NCBI GenBank assembly: GCA_024449915.1
Contig: JAMZAV010000901.1
Span: forward strand, 248,001 to 312,000
Length of the DNA stretch: 64,000 bases
Source of the DNA: Sweltsa coloradensis
Taxonomy: Eukaryota; Arthropoda; Insecta; Plecoptera; Chloroperlidae
Reading direction: 5' to 3'
The position numbers were made by a program, and so were the translations under genes. The notes under the pieces are model-generated. The model was not told the DNA's origin. It worked only from the letters and a program-made list of their open reading frames with translations, and ran no database searches. Below, piece after piece: positions 48,678-60,331 of this stretch (the stretch's first letter is position 1; each line of letters starts with the position of its first letter).

Positions 48678-49610
48678 TAGGCTATTTGCATGACAAATTT
48701 TTGTGCTTTTTCTAAGTAGCTCTTTTGATTTCATTGGTATTAAAAAAAAAAAATAGTTAAAAAAAGGATTTTATAAAAAATAAATAAAAAGCTTGCTTTA
48801 AAAACGGTGATTTGACCTTGAACCATAGCTGTGACGTACTATGATATGTTTGGTCCGGTCGATACCCAATACCTGCAGTTAAGCATACGTATCTAGAGGA
48901 CCGCGGCATTAGTTACAACAACAACAACAACAATAACATGCCATACAGTACACAAAGCCCGACGCAAAATCTAGTAGCTAGGGCATAGACTACCATACAT
49001 TAATTATGTATTAATATGTTTCATGTTTATGTAATATAATTATTTGAGTGGCTTTGTGAAATACTTGCTTTGAGAAACATAACTGAAATACACGCTGCAG
49101 CAAGAGTTGTGACTGTGTGAATGTGGACGCTGGCTAGGGCCTAGGCCCTAGGGCAGGTATAGGCTAGGGCCTTAATAATTAATGTAGGTTAGGGCTAGCC
49201 TAGCCTAGGCCTAGCCCCTACCCTACCCTCTAATACCTCTAGCACGATTTTCCTTCCTAGAAAGGCTAGGCCCTAGGCCCTAGCCTATTGTCTATCCAAA
49301 GATTTGTCTATTCGAGGCTAAGGATGATGTTAAGCCACCGCCATCTGGATGTAGGTATGTAAACAAACACCTTCAAATATATATACATACGGCGGTACAT
49401 ATCTAGACTTCATAGCTTCGTACGTCATAATGGGAACAACCAATCACAGCGCGTTTCGCAGTATGTTCCAAAATAGGGCACTTCAAGTCACAATATCTAT
49501 ATCAAAACAAATTTTTTATCTAAAATAAACGTGATATTTGGATTCAGGACGTTTTATTCTATAAAGAGTGATACGTTTAACTTAAATCCAAAATTCATGC
49601 AAATAGCCTA
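48678..49610. mobile_element. TAGGC-ended element X inserted in the LINE
   Basis: The ends TAGGCTATTTGCATGA and its exact inverse form a 16-bp inverted repeat (19 bp counting the flanking CAA/TTG). LINE sequence resumes directly (EYFNQ, then LLNAG) if everything between caa and ttg is removed, so no target duplication is needed, unless the TA at each edge is one. The left 320 bases match the copy at 6262-6597. Its interior carries a dense cluster of TAGGCCTA-like words (49137-49290). It encodes nothing recognisable. Confidence 0.75.
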
Positions 49611-50101
49611 TTGCTGAATGCAGGAGCAGAAGCAGAAGACAGAGATGTAGAGTTGGAAGGGGTGAGGGAAGAAGCAGATGAGAATGGACCGACCTGGCAA
49701 GAAGTGGAGATGGCATTAAAAAGGATGAAGAATGGGAAGACTGCAGGAGTTGACGAACTGGTGGTGGAAATGATCAAAGCTGGGGGGGCCCAGTTGTTAT
49801 GCATTGGCTATACAGAGTGATGAGAGCAGTATGGAAAGAAAAGAAGGTGCTGAAAAATTAGGACAAAGGAATGATTGTACCAATATACAAGATAGGAGAT
49901 AGAAAGAAGTGTGGCAACTACAGAGGCATTACTCTACTATGCCATACATCAAAGATATACAAAAGGATTATAGGTAGAGAAGGATGAGAGTAGAGGTGGA
50001 CCATATACTGAAAGAAGAACAATATGGGTTTAAATGGGGAAGATCGACTATGGACCCGATATTTGTACTTCGACAAGCTATGAAAAAAATTGGGAGCTGG
50101 G
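49611..50101 (+). pseudogene. RTE-like LINE: RT fingers
   Basis: LLNAGAEAEDRDVELEG, then RMKNGKTAGVDELVVEMIKA (the conserved GK..G.D.. step into RT), then over a frame break GMIVPIYKIGDRKKCGNYRG and ITLL, the classic LINE RT block, and EQYGFKWGRSTMDPIFVLRQ. Stops and frameshifts occur (for example at 49859 and 49988). The piece ends at the hAT insertion site. Confidence 0.85.
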
Positions 50102-52375
50102 CAGTGGCGGCTTGAACCCCTGAAAACCCCCGGGGCCAACTTTATAGTATTACACCCACCCACCCCAAAGTATGGGCGCCCGCAGGAATTTTGGCAGGGG
50201 GGTCAAAAATCACAATTTGTACTTTCGTTGGGCAAGCACAGGGGGTTTGGGGGGCACCCCAACAATTGCGCCGCAGGCGAAAATTTTGAAAATCAGGTTT
50301 TTAGAATGCGTTTGGTGGGTTTTAGAAAAAAGAAGTGGGCTGAATACAATACCAAAATTATGTAATTTGTGTGCAGTCGATACTCGAAACTAGAAAACCA
50401 CCAAAAGGAATCTTAAAGGAAACCTTCAAAATAAATTACCCCCCATTCTTTTTGTCCTTTAGTCAAAAGCTTCGGATTCCCAACAATGAGTTGGGCGGTA
50501 ATAAGGTTTTTTGATTACTGAGATATAATATGACTTTACCCCACCTCACATCTTCGCTTTCGCAAGCCTTTTATTGTGACGGTCAAAATTCGCATTATTC
50601 CATGGAGTGGTATTCTTTTTAAAACTCAAGACGAACTATTGCAGGTAAAAGACACAATACTTATCTCGGAGATAATTGCCAACCATTAAATTTAACAAAC
50701 GTTCATCAGTAAAGAAATCGATTGTACAAGTTTAATCATAAATCCAGACATAAAATAAGGACAAATTAGCACTTCTGCTTGCTCTGGGCCATGGGGGGGG
50801 AAGGCAACTGCCCCCCTTGCCCTCTCCTGCGGGCGCACATGCACCCACGTGATGGCGATATATTTTTTGCTATAGTGCCCCAAATTAGGTGGCCTAAAAC
50901 ACGTTTTCAGGCAAGCCCTTGGATACGCCGTGGCAAACTAAGCATACCCACCGACAAGGGTGTCTACAGAAAATCCCAACTTGTACCTCCGCGGAAAAAT
51001 AAGGGGAGTTTGGGGGCTTAGCCCCCCAACAATCGCGCCGCAGGCGAAAATTTTTAAATCAGGTTATCAGAGTGCATTTGGTGCGTTTTAGAAAAAAAAA
51101 GTAGTGGGCTAAATGCAGCTTCAAAATAACGTAGTTTTTGTGCAGTCGAACTGACATTACCAGGATATTTAGACGACGTGTGTACCCTTGTCAATATTTA
51201 ATATTAATATATATAAAAATGCAATGAATATTCTAAATCACAACTAAACTATTCTTAAATAATATATGCATATAAATAATAGAGTGGAGTTAATTTACCT
51301 GTACATATCTTTTATGTCATCGAAGATAGCAATAGCTGGATGGACTGAAAAGTATTGTCGGACACTTCTTGGTAAGATATAGCTTTAAAAAACAAAACTT
51401 ACGGACCAGTACGGCCAGTGGCGTAAAACTTATTTCATAGTTTTGGTTTTGTCCTTGATATTTTATAATTTTATTATTAGTAGGCGCCTTACAATTGTTA
51501 TAAATATTTGTAGGGGTGTTATAACTTTCTATTTTTAATGTTTTTCATTATTTTAATTAATTTTCTTACCACAGCGCTAACACAAATCAGTTTATTAAAC
51601 TTTTTCCTTTGTCTTACGCTAGATAGGTTTATACATAAACATTGGTATGGTTTTCTTGTATTAATTCCCATTACAGTGACACCCTCTTTCCAATTACCGC
51701 GTGTTTTCTTTTACCCTCTCTCATATTTTTTCTCAATAATTTCTTTCTTTGCTCCCCCCCCCCCCCAGCCTACTGGAGCGGCCGCTACCTTGCTCCCGTG
51801 GGGTGGGCGCTACTGCCCTGGAAGGTCTTGTCCTTGTGCTCGAATGGGGTTTTTAACAAAAATGTTGGCTCAAGAAACCGAAAAAATAGGACTATCAAAT
51901 GTTAAAAGCTTGGCCAGGGATCTTGGAAGCAAAACCAGAGGGGGACACGTGCCCCCCACCCTTCCCTCCCCCCACCCCCTGCGGACACCCATACCCACCG
52001 GGCACCACTGGTAGTAGTGGTTACAGAAAAACTATTAGATTCTTGGTGGTACCGCGCGTTTGGGTGACCTTGTTCTTTTTCAGTTTATTTGGCACGATCT
52101 TTTGAGCGCGCATTTTAAAACCATCACAATTACATTCCCATCTGACACGGGTATTGGCTTGTTCAGGAAGTTTTCATCATATAGGCATGATACTATTTCT
52201 TTTATAGCTCATATTTATGCAGCAAACACTCAATGATTAATATGCCTACTTACTTACGTCCACACAACGACCGTCCACCCCCCACCCACCACCCCCATCC
52301 ACCCTGACCTGACCACCCACCCACCTATTTCTCGCGGGGCCATGGCCCCGAATTTGTATGGTCAGGCCGCCACTG
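50102..52375 (+). mobile_element. Non-autonomous hAT element inside the LINE
   Basis: The ends CAGTGGCGGCTTGA and, inverted, CAGTGGCGGCCTGA, with the perfect 8-bp target duplication GAGCTGGG (50094-50101, 52376-52383), identify hAT. The interior is a mosaic of related GC-rich pieces: 'gcgccgcaggcgaaaatttt' occurs at 50268 and 51037, and each is followed by a similar AT-rich block ('cgtttggtg', 'ttttagaaaaaa'). A further CAGTGGCGTAAA terminus lies at 51417. No transposase is seen; it may itself be nested. Confidence 0.9.
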
Positions 52376-52383
52376 GAGCTGGG

Positions 52384-53510
52384 TAGAAATATGAGTATGG
52401 TTTTCCTAGACGTCGAAAAGGTGTATGATAGTGTGCCAAGGAATGTAGTGTGGGAAAGCTTGGAAAGAAAAGGAGTGGACAAAGGACTGATAGACAGGGT
52501 TAGCACTTAGCAGTAGGTACATAGTATGTGAAAGCTGTGTAAAACACAGTTTGGGCTGTCAGGGTGGTTCCAAATAACACAAGGGCTGAGGCAAGGTAGT
52601 GTGCTGTCACCACTGCTATTGTAAAGTGATGGATGACATCCACAACAAGGTAAAGATGGAGGAAACGGAGGAGGTAGAGGTTATGTTGTTTGCAGATGAT
52701 TTTGTGGCATGGTCGGAGTATGAGGAGGTACTCCAGAGATACTCGGACCTCTGGAAGAGGCACATTGAAGGGGCCGGCATTAAGATAAGCGTGATCATGA
52801 GCAAGGTTGTGACTATGCCAGGAGAAGGAGATGTAAGGAACTATTATGCAGAGATCAAGATTGGAGAAGAAACCCTGGAGGTGGTGGAGAGATTTGGATA
52901 CCTAGGAAGTGAAATAATGTCAAGCGGGAAGATAAAAAGTGATATTACCAACAGAATACAAAAGGCCAGTAACTTCTACCAGTGTGTAAAAGGCCTGGTG
53001 TGGGATAGGGAAATAGTCCGAAATACTCATACAGTGCAAGATGACACTATACAAGACCTACTTCATACCGATCCTCACATATGCGACAGAAACCTGGACT
53101 ATGGGTGATAGAGAAGAAAGCCAAATACAGGCGGCAGAGATGAGATTTCTTGAGGAGCACAGTGGGCAAGACAAGAAGAGATAGAATTAGAAATACGAAC
53201 ATCAGAGAGATTCTTGGGGTGGAGAAGTTAGGTGACAGGATGGGAAGGACATAGCTGAGATGGTTTGGGCATACAAAACGAATGACGGAAGAGAGGATGC
53301 CCAGGAGAATGTATGAGAAAAGGATTGAAGGAAGAAGAAGACGGGGGAGACCCAAGGAAGGAGACCATAGCAAGAGACCTACATACTAGAGGAGAGAGCT
53401 GGGAGCATGTAGCAGAGACACGATTGTGGGAGGATAGAAAAAAGTGGAAGAATTTGGTTGTGAAACCCAAGCTGACCCTGCCAGAAGTAGGAAGCAACAA
53501 TGGATACTGA
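52384..53510 (+). pseudogene. RTE-like LINE: RT palm, thumb and C-terminus
   Basis: MVFLDVEKVYDSVPRNVVWE holds the first RT Asp. A degraded stretch with stops follows, then EVEVMLFADDFVAWSEYEEV with the catalytic ADD at 52692-52700. Next come GAGIKISVIMSKVV, then VVERFGYLGSEIMSSGKIKS. After more breaks comes the C-terminal GRRRRGRP-type region and ESWEHVAETRLWEDRKKWKN. It ends near 53508 followed by 'tggatactgatgatgaag', a possible short tail repeat. It is inactive. Confidence 0.88.
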
Positions 53511-53904
53511 TGATGAAGATCTTTGGAGTTTTTAGTAAGGTTTTTGACCATTTTTGTGAAATTGCAATAAAACTCCAATTTTGGTCTTTTAAAACAAAAT
53601 TTGTTATTTTATCACTTTCTCATTACCTCTATGCAGAAGCTGTCCCATTAACAATCAAGTTATCAATAGCAATGAGAGTAGAGGTCTATAACAAAACTTC
53701 TATTGAATGTTACATTTTTACTATTTCTATGGAAATTTGTTTACCCTAAATATTGTCATTGGATGCAATGACTTTTTCCCCTTGTAGTCGTTGTCCCCTT
53801 TTGGTTTAATAATAATAAGTCCCACCTAGTTTGTGCAAACAAAGTCACTGAATGCCCCTATGGCATGATCATACATAGGCCTAACTTACTCTTTTACTTT
53901 CCAG

Positions 53905-54046
53905 ACAAGTTTGAGCAACAAAATGGCCAACCGAATGACGTTTGGCTTATTCAGTGGTGCCGACAGTCAGCAAAGAATTGAGTTTGTTCGGATGAAAGGT
54001 CCCCAAGGAAAAGGACATGCAGAAATGGCTGTTACAAAACCTAAAG
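53905..54046 (+). CDS. KIAA0930: KIAA0930 ortholog, coding exon 5
   Basis: The acceptor ttccag ends at 53904 and the donor gtaagc starts at 54047. It holds 47 codons plus one base (leaves in phase 1). It reads TSLSNKMANRMTFGLFSG, then [20 protein letters not shown], matching [20 protein letters not shown] of the vertebrate protein almost exactly. The remaining vertebrate-type C-terminal region (about 140 residues, Ser/Pro-rich) is not seen downstream in the window. Confidence 0.96.
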
Positions 54047-55203
54047 GTAAGCCTAAGAATTTATTTAGAGATAATTTAAATAATTAGATGAGGCATAACA
54101 ATTAGGGATGACAAAATCCGACTTTTTTACGACCTGGGTACCCGTCTACATTACCCGCGGGTTACCCGGGTAGTAACCCAAAAAAATCGTGTGGGGTGTC
54201 TAATGATCTGCGAAGAAACGCGCTCATCAATTATCGTAATATCTCAGACATAATGCTATTCTATAAACAATGACCTGCCGATGAAGTAGTATTTAATAAT
54301 CACGAAAGAGGAACAGCAACGGGCCATTAAGATAACACTCACTGCTCCTTGCATCTGCTATATGTCTTGTCACAGTCAAGGTCACGATGTGTTGGCACAG
54401 GGCTGGGGGGGGGGGGAACTAATCTAAAGCTGGAATGCTGGAGCTCAGATAATTGTAACAAGATAAGGAAAGGCCAGCAGCCTCTGCAGTATCTATATTC
54501 CCATGTGCTTAATTTCAGTTATCACTAGCTTTTTATTTCTAGCAGATTGAAAACATTAGAGAAGTTATGGTAATTATTTATGGGTAGGCCTATCATCTCT
54601 GGAAGATCGCATGAGTGGTAAGTAGGGGTGTGCGAGTACTCGAAATGTCGAGTTTTTTTCGAGTTTTTTTATACTCGACATCGAGTCGAGTTTCGTTTTA
54701 GGCTCGAAGTTTTTGAGTCGAGTTTTAAACATATGAAATCGTATGAAAACTGAAAAGAACCGTAATCACAGTAGGGCTAGGCCTACGTACAGAGACCTGC
54801 AGTGCGATCACGTAAAACTCCAGAGATAACGATAGAAAACGATTTCTATCGTTATCTCTAGCTACAATAGATAACTTTTGCGATCACGTAACTACATAGC
54901 TAACGTTCTCTATAGAAAGCGATTTCTACTAGAAAACTTCTTTATCAACGTACGATAATAATTATCGACGTACATATTATTGTACGTCGATAAATTATTG
55001 TACCTTCACAGCCATGTTCACAGTGTTAAATCGCAAATAAAAATCATTGCAAGGCAGTGAAAAAATGAAAAAAGCGGTAAATTCAAATACGTACCAACAT
55101 GACGTAAATTCATATCGTAGCCTACGTAATAAAATGATAAAAATATAATAATTATTATAATAATAATAATAATAATCATAATAATAATAATATATATATA
55201 TAT
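54047..55203. other. Start of intron 5; no gene
   Basis: It contains perfect hairpins: AGAGATAACGATAGAAA with its inverse (54822-54859), and a second at about 54963-54998 ('tatcgacgtacatattattg' region). Two solitary hAT-like ends, TAGGGATGACAAAATCC (54106) and TAGGGGTGTGCGAGTACTCG (54625), have no partner that I can find. AT-rich microsatellite-like DNA lies at 55150-55203. Confidence 0.5.
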
Positions 55204-56114
55204 ATTTTTTTTAAGTTGCCTTTATTGAACAATTTATTTACAGATACAATCGATTGTCCTGCGAAGCCGCAAAACAGCTTATCTGCAGGTTAAATCTTTT
55301 TATACATTTGTACATAGTAATACATTAAATCAATCCCTTGGAATCCAGTTCCTATGTCAATACAGATGATATTTCCATTACAATTATACATTCTTGACAA
55401 ACAAAATTAAATGACATTGATTATTTCTTTTAATACGGCAACATTGAATTTAAATATTCCATAGCATGAAATTGAGACAAAACAAAATTCAATAATAAAA
55501 TACAAAAAAAAAAAAAAAATAATAATAATAATAATAATTAACACATCCTAAACAAAAGAACCAGCTGCAAGGCTTTGATAAAGCTTTTTTTTTAGCTTTT
55601 TTTTAAAGACCAAATTCCACCACAACCAAAAAACCATAAACAAAACATCACCACAATAGCACATTTCGCATTTAAACATGATGACAGTTCGAGCACCACG
55701 ACACGCATAACCACAATTCGTCTAAATTGCATTATTTTTTAATGATTAAGTAGGTAAATCATGTAGGTTATTAAAAAAAAAGAAAAAAAAAAATAGAACT
55801 TTTTATTTTTCAATTTTTTTAAATATATATATATATATATTTTTTTTCTTGTGCAAAGTTGGCCTCTTCAGCCATTCTTCTGTCTTGCTATCCAATATAA
55901 GACTGCCTCCTTTTCTATCCTGCTCAGGTCATCGGGCAGGGAGTCAATGTCATTCTTGAGGGCGGCGCATCTGAAGAGATGCGCTCTGTCTTGATCTTCT
56001 AAATTACAAATTTACAAAGTTGTAATCTTTCAAACTTTCCTTTAATTTTGCAAAGGTTTGAACGTTTTTGACATTTTCAGGCAATTCATTGCATAACGCC
56101 GGAACAGCATAATT
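55204..56114 (-). pseudogene. LINE 3' end (family C), with C-terminal codons
   Basis: Read on the minus strand, 56114 down to 56004 encodes NYAVPALCNELPENVKNV, then QTFAKLKESLKDYNFVNL and a stop. This is a typical C-terminus of Jockey/CR1-like LINE ORF2 ('YN.LP..I......FK..LK'). The rest down to 55204 is 3' UTR, with the stem-loop at 55258-55289 and the terminal 'tttattgaac'-type end. Everything 5' of the last 37 codons is missing. Confidence 0.75.
55258..55289 (-). other. LINE 3' UTR stem-loop, covariant form
   Basis: CCTGC pairs with GCAGG and AAGC pairs with GCTT at the position equivalent to CCCACA/TGTGGG and AGCTT in family B. The bases differ but the pairing is kept. Confidence 0.65.
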
Positions 56115-56740
56115 AAAGGGGCTAAAAAGCCCAAAAATTATTTTTTACCACGTGATCTATAGCACAATACTACACTTAAATGACCGTTTAAAAAATTTTT
56201 TTTAGTTTTTTTGATCCAGAAATTAGCAAAAATTGGTGTTTTGGGAAATTTCTAAAATCGGCTTTAACCTGCTTCTTTTTTGGTCCACATAGATACTAGA
56301 GCATAGTACCAATCTAAAATGTCCCCTTTATAACATTGTGTCTTGAAACCGTGCCCAAATATACCCTCAAACACGCAAAAATATGCATTCCAAAATCACA
56401 CCCAAACTCGGTAATCAGCATATTTTGACAAAACTACTTGCCCAAATTACAAAACAAAATATAGAGAATTTACAGAAAAGGCTGTCGAGTACGTCAATAA
56501 TGGCCAATATTTTTTTGGATCAAAATCCTCCAAGGTCACGGGGCATAAAGATCGTCCCCATGTTATTTCTTATGGGAGATTTTTGCCGATGGGACCTAGC
56601 TCGAAAAATGTCATGTTTGACAATTTTTTGGGAGGTCATGGATGGTGGCCCCAATAATTTTTCTGTTAATTGCTAAATTCATTACTAGTTAGCCTGAATG
56701 AAATATATTTTTTGAGTTTAGCGGTTAAATACCCTTTTAA
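56115..56740. other. No gene seen
   Basis: The sequence is AT-rich. A 97-codon frame at 56383-56676 has no recognisable family and biased composition, so I do not call it a gene. Confidence 0.5.
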
Positions 56741-57506
56741 ATGAGCGAAGCGAAGACTTCAATTTCACTGACCCCCAAAAAATTTAGCTCGGGTGTTTTT
56801 TTTTTTGTTTGTTTGTTTTTCTGTCTGTTTGTTAACTCTCTACCAGGCAAACGGCATATCCGATCTTGATGAAAATTTGAGGGGACCTTCGAAATCTCTG
56901 AACTTAGAGGTGTATTGTTTTTGGGTACAATCGTAGAAATATTTCTCATGAATATCGTACTTTTACGATTTTTTTTCGATTTTTAGTGCAATATTTTCGT
57001 GACATTTGGGCCGATTCTGACCAAACGGGTGGGGCTACAACGTTCATATTATACATAGACATTAAGGTTATGGTGATGTAGTACCTTTTGAAAGAAAAAG
57101 TTGAAAAAGTTAGCCGGAATTCATAGAAATAAAGCTTTTAATATAAGTTTTTTGATTTTTATGCGATATTTTCGTGCCATTTGGGCCAATTCTGACCAAA
57201 CGGGTGGGGCTTCAACGTTCATGTTATACATGGACATTAAGGTTATGGTGATAAAGTACCTTTTGAAAGAAAAAGTTGACAAAATTACCCAGAATCCATA
57301 GAAATAAAGCTTTTAATATAAGTTTTTAACGGTAAATAATAACAAATTGACAAGTAACAATAGAAACTTGACAACAATCACCTACAATGCGTGGGCAGCA
57401 AAACAAAGCAACAAAGCACTCGCAAAAGTAAAGATATCCCACGCAGACTAAAAACTTTAAAAAAAGCTCATCCATCAACGCAGCGGGACTTTAGCGTTTT
57501 CCTAGT
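56741..57506 (-). repeat. R1 interspersed repeat, full-length copy
   Basis: Minus orientation, from 'cctagt' at 57501-57506 back to 'gcgaagcgaagacttc' near 56745. The internal block ('caaacgggtggggcttcaac', 'gaaagaaaaagttga', 'gaaataaagcttttaatata') is duplicated in tandem at about 56990-57150 and 57165-57325, like the copy at 29401-30164. Confidence 0.8.
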
Positions 57507-58146
57507 GTATGCAACGCAAACCGTAGTTGGTGTACACACGTGGAACCACATACATACAATCATTTCCACTCCGTGTATGGTACGTACTTTTATACTTTTC
57601 AGACTTGATATTGAAAAGGTGTTTAATAATAAAATAATAAAAATACATTTGCTGCACCGGCAGAATGTTACAATATTTGTAAGTTTGAATAGTGTTATAA
57701 TTTTTAACAACATTTGTTGAGCAAAACAAAGAGCGCACAATAGAATTTTGCATTACTTCCAGAGGAGACAGAGAGAGTCGAGACGCCGATCCCCAAGCAG
57801 TTATTCCATACGACAAATATGAATGAACAATGGCATAGTAAACCATTTTTAAAATATTAAGAGGAAATAGGTCACGTATTTGAAAAATATAGAAAGTTGA
57901 TATTCGAATACTTTGCAAAATTTTGGCCACGTGTAATTTAAAGGAAAAAGTGTTATCTACCACAATTCCCAAGTATTGGTATTTTTTAACCTCGACAATT
58001 GACGGACAACTACACAGTGGCGGAATATTAAACATTTGAATGTTAGAATTTACGACGGGTAGAACAACCTGCTTTAGACACAATGCGGTGTGCCACTGTA
58101 CATTAATCTTAACGTCACTTAGTTTGTTGGGCGCATGAATGCACAT
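57502..58146 (-). pseudogene. LINE reverse transcriptase, thumb to C-terminal region (family D)
   Basis: An open 214-codon frame starts MCIHAPNKLSDVKINV and reads KKYQYLGIVVDNTFSFKLHV, LKMVYYAIVHSYLSYGITAW, PLEVMQNSIVRSLF. These are the post-catalytic RT blocks of Jockey/CR1-like LINEs ('YLG...D..L.W..H', 'Y..L..S.L.YG...W'). The catalytic YADD part is missing at the 5' side. The frame runs into the end of the R1 copy at 57502-57506, so the true C-terminus may be cut there. Confidence 0.82.
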
Positions 58147-58176
58147 TATGTTAGTTTTTCCTATAATAATTTTTCC

Positions 58177-58308
<132 letters not shown>

Positions 58309-58875
58309 TTTTTTTTTTTTTTATTAGCAATAAAGTTTTCTTACAGAATTAATAATTACAATTTTATTCGATTGCCCACAAAGCTTTGATAAGCTTGTCT
58401 GTGGGTTATATTCTTATGAAAATAATTATTACATACTATTAAGTTACATGCTAGATACGGAATGCAGATTCCATGGCTAATTCCTACATAATGTTTAACA
58501 ATATAAATTATAAAAACTTATTAAACAATTCAAATTTGAATAACAAATTACAAAAATAAAATGAACAGTTACTCATACAAAAAGAGCTCTGGAAAAAAAA
58601 GGAAACGAAAAATAATGTAACAAATTCTACATTAAATTGGACAAAAGAAACTCTTTAACTCTTATCTTGACTTGGCTCAACCTATCCAATTCTTTTAATT
58701 TCGGCGGCAAGAGATTAAAACTCTGCGGCACACTAACCTGCAGAGATCGCTCACCATATTTATTTGCTGTCAAAGGAACTCTGTAGTCATTTGCGGCTTG
58801 CGCTCTTGTATATATGGTATGGTCAATTTTAATTTTGTGTTCATCATTATAATAAAATTTAGTTATTAAGGGCAA
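58309..58875 (-). pseudogene. LINE 3' end (family B), minus copy
   Basis: An 82-codon tail ORF (58627-58875) reads IKIDHTIYTRAQAANDYRVP, then YGERSLQVSVPQSFNLLPPK and LKELDRLSQVKIRVKEFLL, and ends in a stop. This is a standard LINE ORF2 C-terminus. The 3' UTR follows, with the stem-loop at 58375-58405 and the 'gcaataaag' end before the (AAT)n tract. The same sequence is on the plus strand at 4618-5160; here the SVPQSFNLL part, lost there, is present. Confidence 0.82.
58375..58405 (-). other. LINE 3' UTR stem-loop (family B copy)
   Basis: CCCACA pairs with TGTGGG, with inner AAGCTT/AAGCTT complementarity. It is identical in pairing to 5064-5094. Confidence 0.7.
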
Positions 58876-59532
58876 GGAGGACTGCTCGCATTTGCAGAGT
58901 CCACTTAAACTCGAAATTACGTCTAGACTACTGAACCAATTGACTCAATTTTTTTTTTAACTTACAGATAACTAATGTGAAATTGATTCTTGATATCGCG
59001 ATTTACGAAAATTTGCAAACTTCAATTCTAAAAAACAGTGTGAAATGTAAACTTTTTTTTGTGCCCGAATATAAAAAAATTAAATATCACGGATCAATTG
59101 TCGGGTACTAAATAAGCTACATTCCAAATTTCATCGAAATATCTTTCTTAATTACGCCGCAATCTTAATTTTAATTTTGAAGTTTTTAGCCACTGATTGT
59201 GCTGCACTCGGAGACTCGTGGTGGTAGTTCAGTGAAGTTTCTATTTTCATTCTTGTCCTAGTGCAGGTTAGTTAGCCCCAAGGCAAAATACCGACCCTTC
59301 TAGGCTAAGGAATGTGCACTGCGATTCACGGCTCACATCGAGTGGACAGAGATGTTCTTTTCACTAGCCTATCCTCTCCCCCTCCCCCAACCCGGCCGCA
59401 AACCCGGCAGCAACCATAAACACTCGTCGCCTCGTAATGGTTTGTTTAGAAAACGACAAGAATAGGTTGAAAGATTGATCCCCTCCGAGTCATTATGGGA
59501 AAACTCGTCAACAAGAGAATACACATACACTA
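58876..59532. other. No gene seen
   Basis: The stretch is unremarkable, apart from T and A runs. Confidence 0.5.
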
Positions 59533-59815
59533 ACACACACTCGCACTCGCACTCGCACTCACACTCACACTAACACTCACACTCACACTCACTACTCACA
59601 CTCGCACTCGCAATAGCAACTCACACTCACACTAACACTCACACTCACACTCACACTCACTCACACTAGCACTCGCACTCGCACTCACACTCACACTCGC
59701 ACTCCCACTCGCACTCCCACTCGCACTCACACTCACACTCACACACACTCACATGCACACGCACACGCACACTCACACTCACACGCACATTCACACTCAC
59801 ATGCACACGCTAACA
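59533..59815. repeat. CACTCR hexamer-type simple repeat
   Basis: About 280 bases of CACTCG, CACTCA, CACTAA and CACACG hexamers in blocks, with one strand almost free of G except in CG. A related array lies at 62103-62345, and 'aaacgacaag' precedes both arrays, so they may be parts of one repeated unit. Confidence 0.95.
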
Positions 59816-60105
59816 TGAATGAACTAAACTAAGGTTTGTAAATATTTTAAATATAGTGTAAATCTCATCAATCAGTCAATCACCCTTGAATCATTCATTG
59901 AACGCATCAATCAATCCATGATTCATAGATAGTACATAATATTAGATAATAGAGTAACTGTTGTTTTAATTGTTTGAATGCCAATGACGTAGTTGTTATT
60001 GTGGTATAGGGCTTGCCCTAATTTCTAGCTACCGTCTTGACAGGTTTATTGTATTATGTATATTATGTATATCTTGTGAACTACGTTTTGAAAATAAATA
60101 AATAA
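59816..60105. other. No gene seen
   Basis: AT-rich sequence between the hexamer repeat and the palindrome. Confidence 0.5.
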
Positions 60106-60216
60106 TTAGTCAATGATAGCAGTTGTAATAAAAGTATGCCCCGACTGGGGATCGAACCCAGAACCTCTGGAACCCAGTCGGGGCATACTTTTATTACAAC
60201 TGCTATCATTGACTAA
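60106..60216. repeat. Near-perfect palindrome around a tRNA B box
   Basis: Arms of about 44 bases (from TTAGTCAATGATAGCAGTTG to GCCCCGACTGGG, and the inverse) enclose a loop of about 23 bases with GATCGAACCC, the reverse of a pol III B box. It looks like the end of a tRNA-derived SINE duplicated head to head. A cloning or assembly fold-back is an alternative. Confidence 0.85.
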
Positions 60217-60254
60217 TAATGTCCTCAAAGCGGGCTTATGCTTAAAAACTGTAT

Positions 60255-60257
<3 letters not shown>

Positions 60258-60306
<49 letters not shown>

Positions 60307-60331
60307 TAATAATAATAATAATAATAATTTT
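60258..60331. repeat. (AAT)n microsatellite
   Basis: A trinucleotide run with one slip, followed by a T run, at the 3' end of a minus-strand LINE tail. Confidence 0.95.

Larger units (their letters stand above)
39640..53510 (+). mobile_element. RTE-like LINE, cut by four later insertions
   Basis: Own segments: about 39640-40279 (5' leader and N-terminus), 44263-44945 (AP endonuclease), about 48174-48677, 49611-50101 and 52384-53510 (RT and C-terminus). Together they are about 3.5 kb, the usual size of RTE-clade LINEs. Removing element T4 between the first two segments leaves one continuous frame across the junction (...NEVVDV then MVERR...). RT motifs include LFADDF at 52690-52707. Internal frameshifts and stops make it inactive. 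The clade call is by general resemblance to RTE endonuclease/RT proteins. Confidence 0.85.

Noticed and set aside
53047..53578. Minus-strand hydrophobic frames near 53.2 kb
   Set aside because: They are antisense to the LINE C-terminal region.
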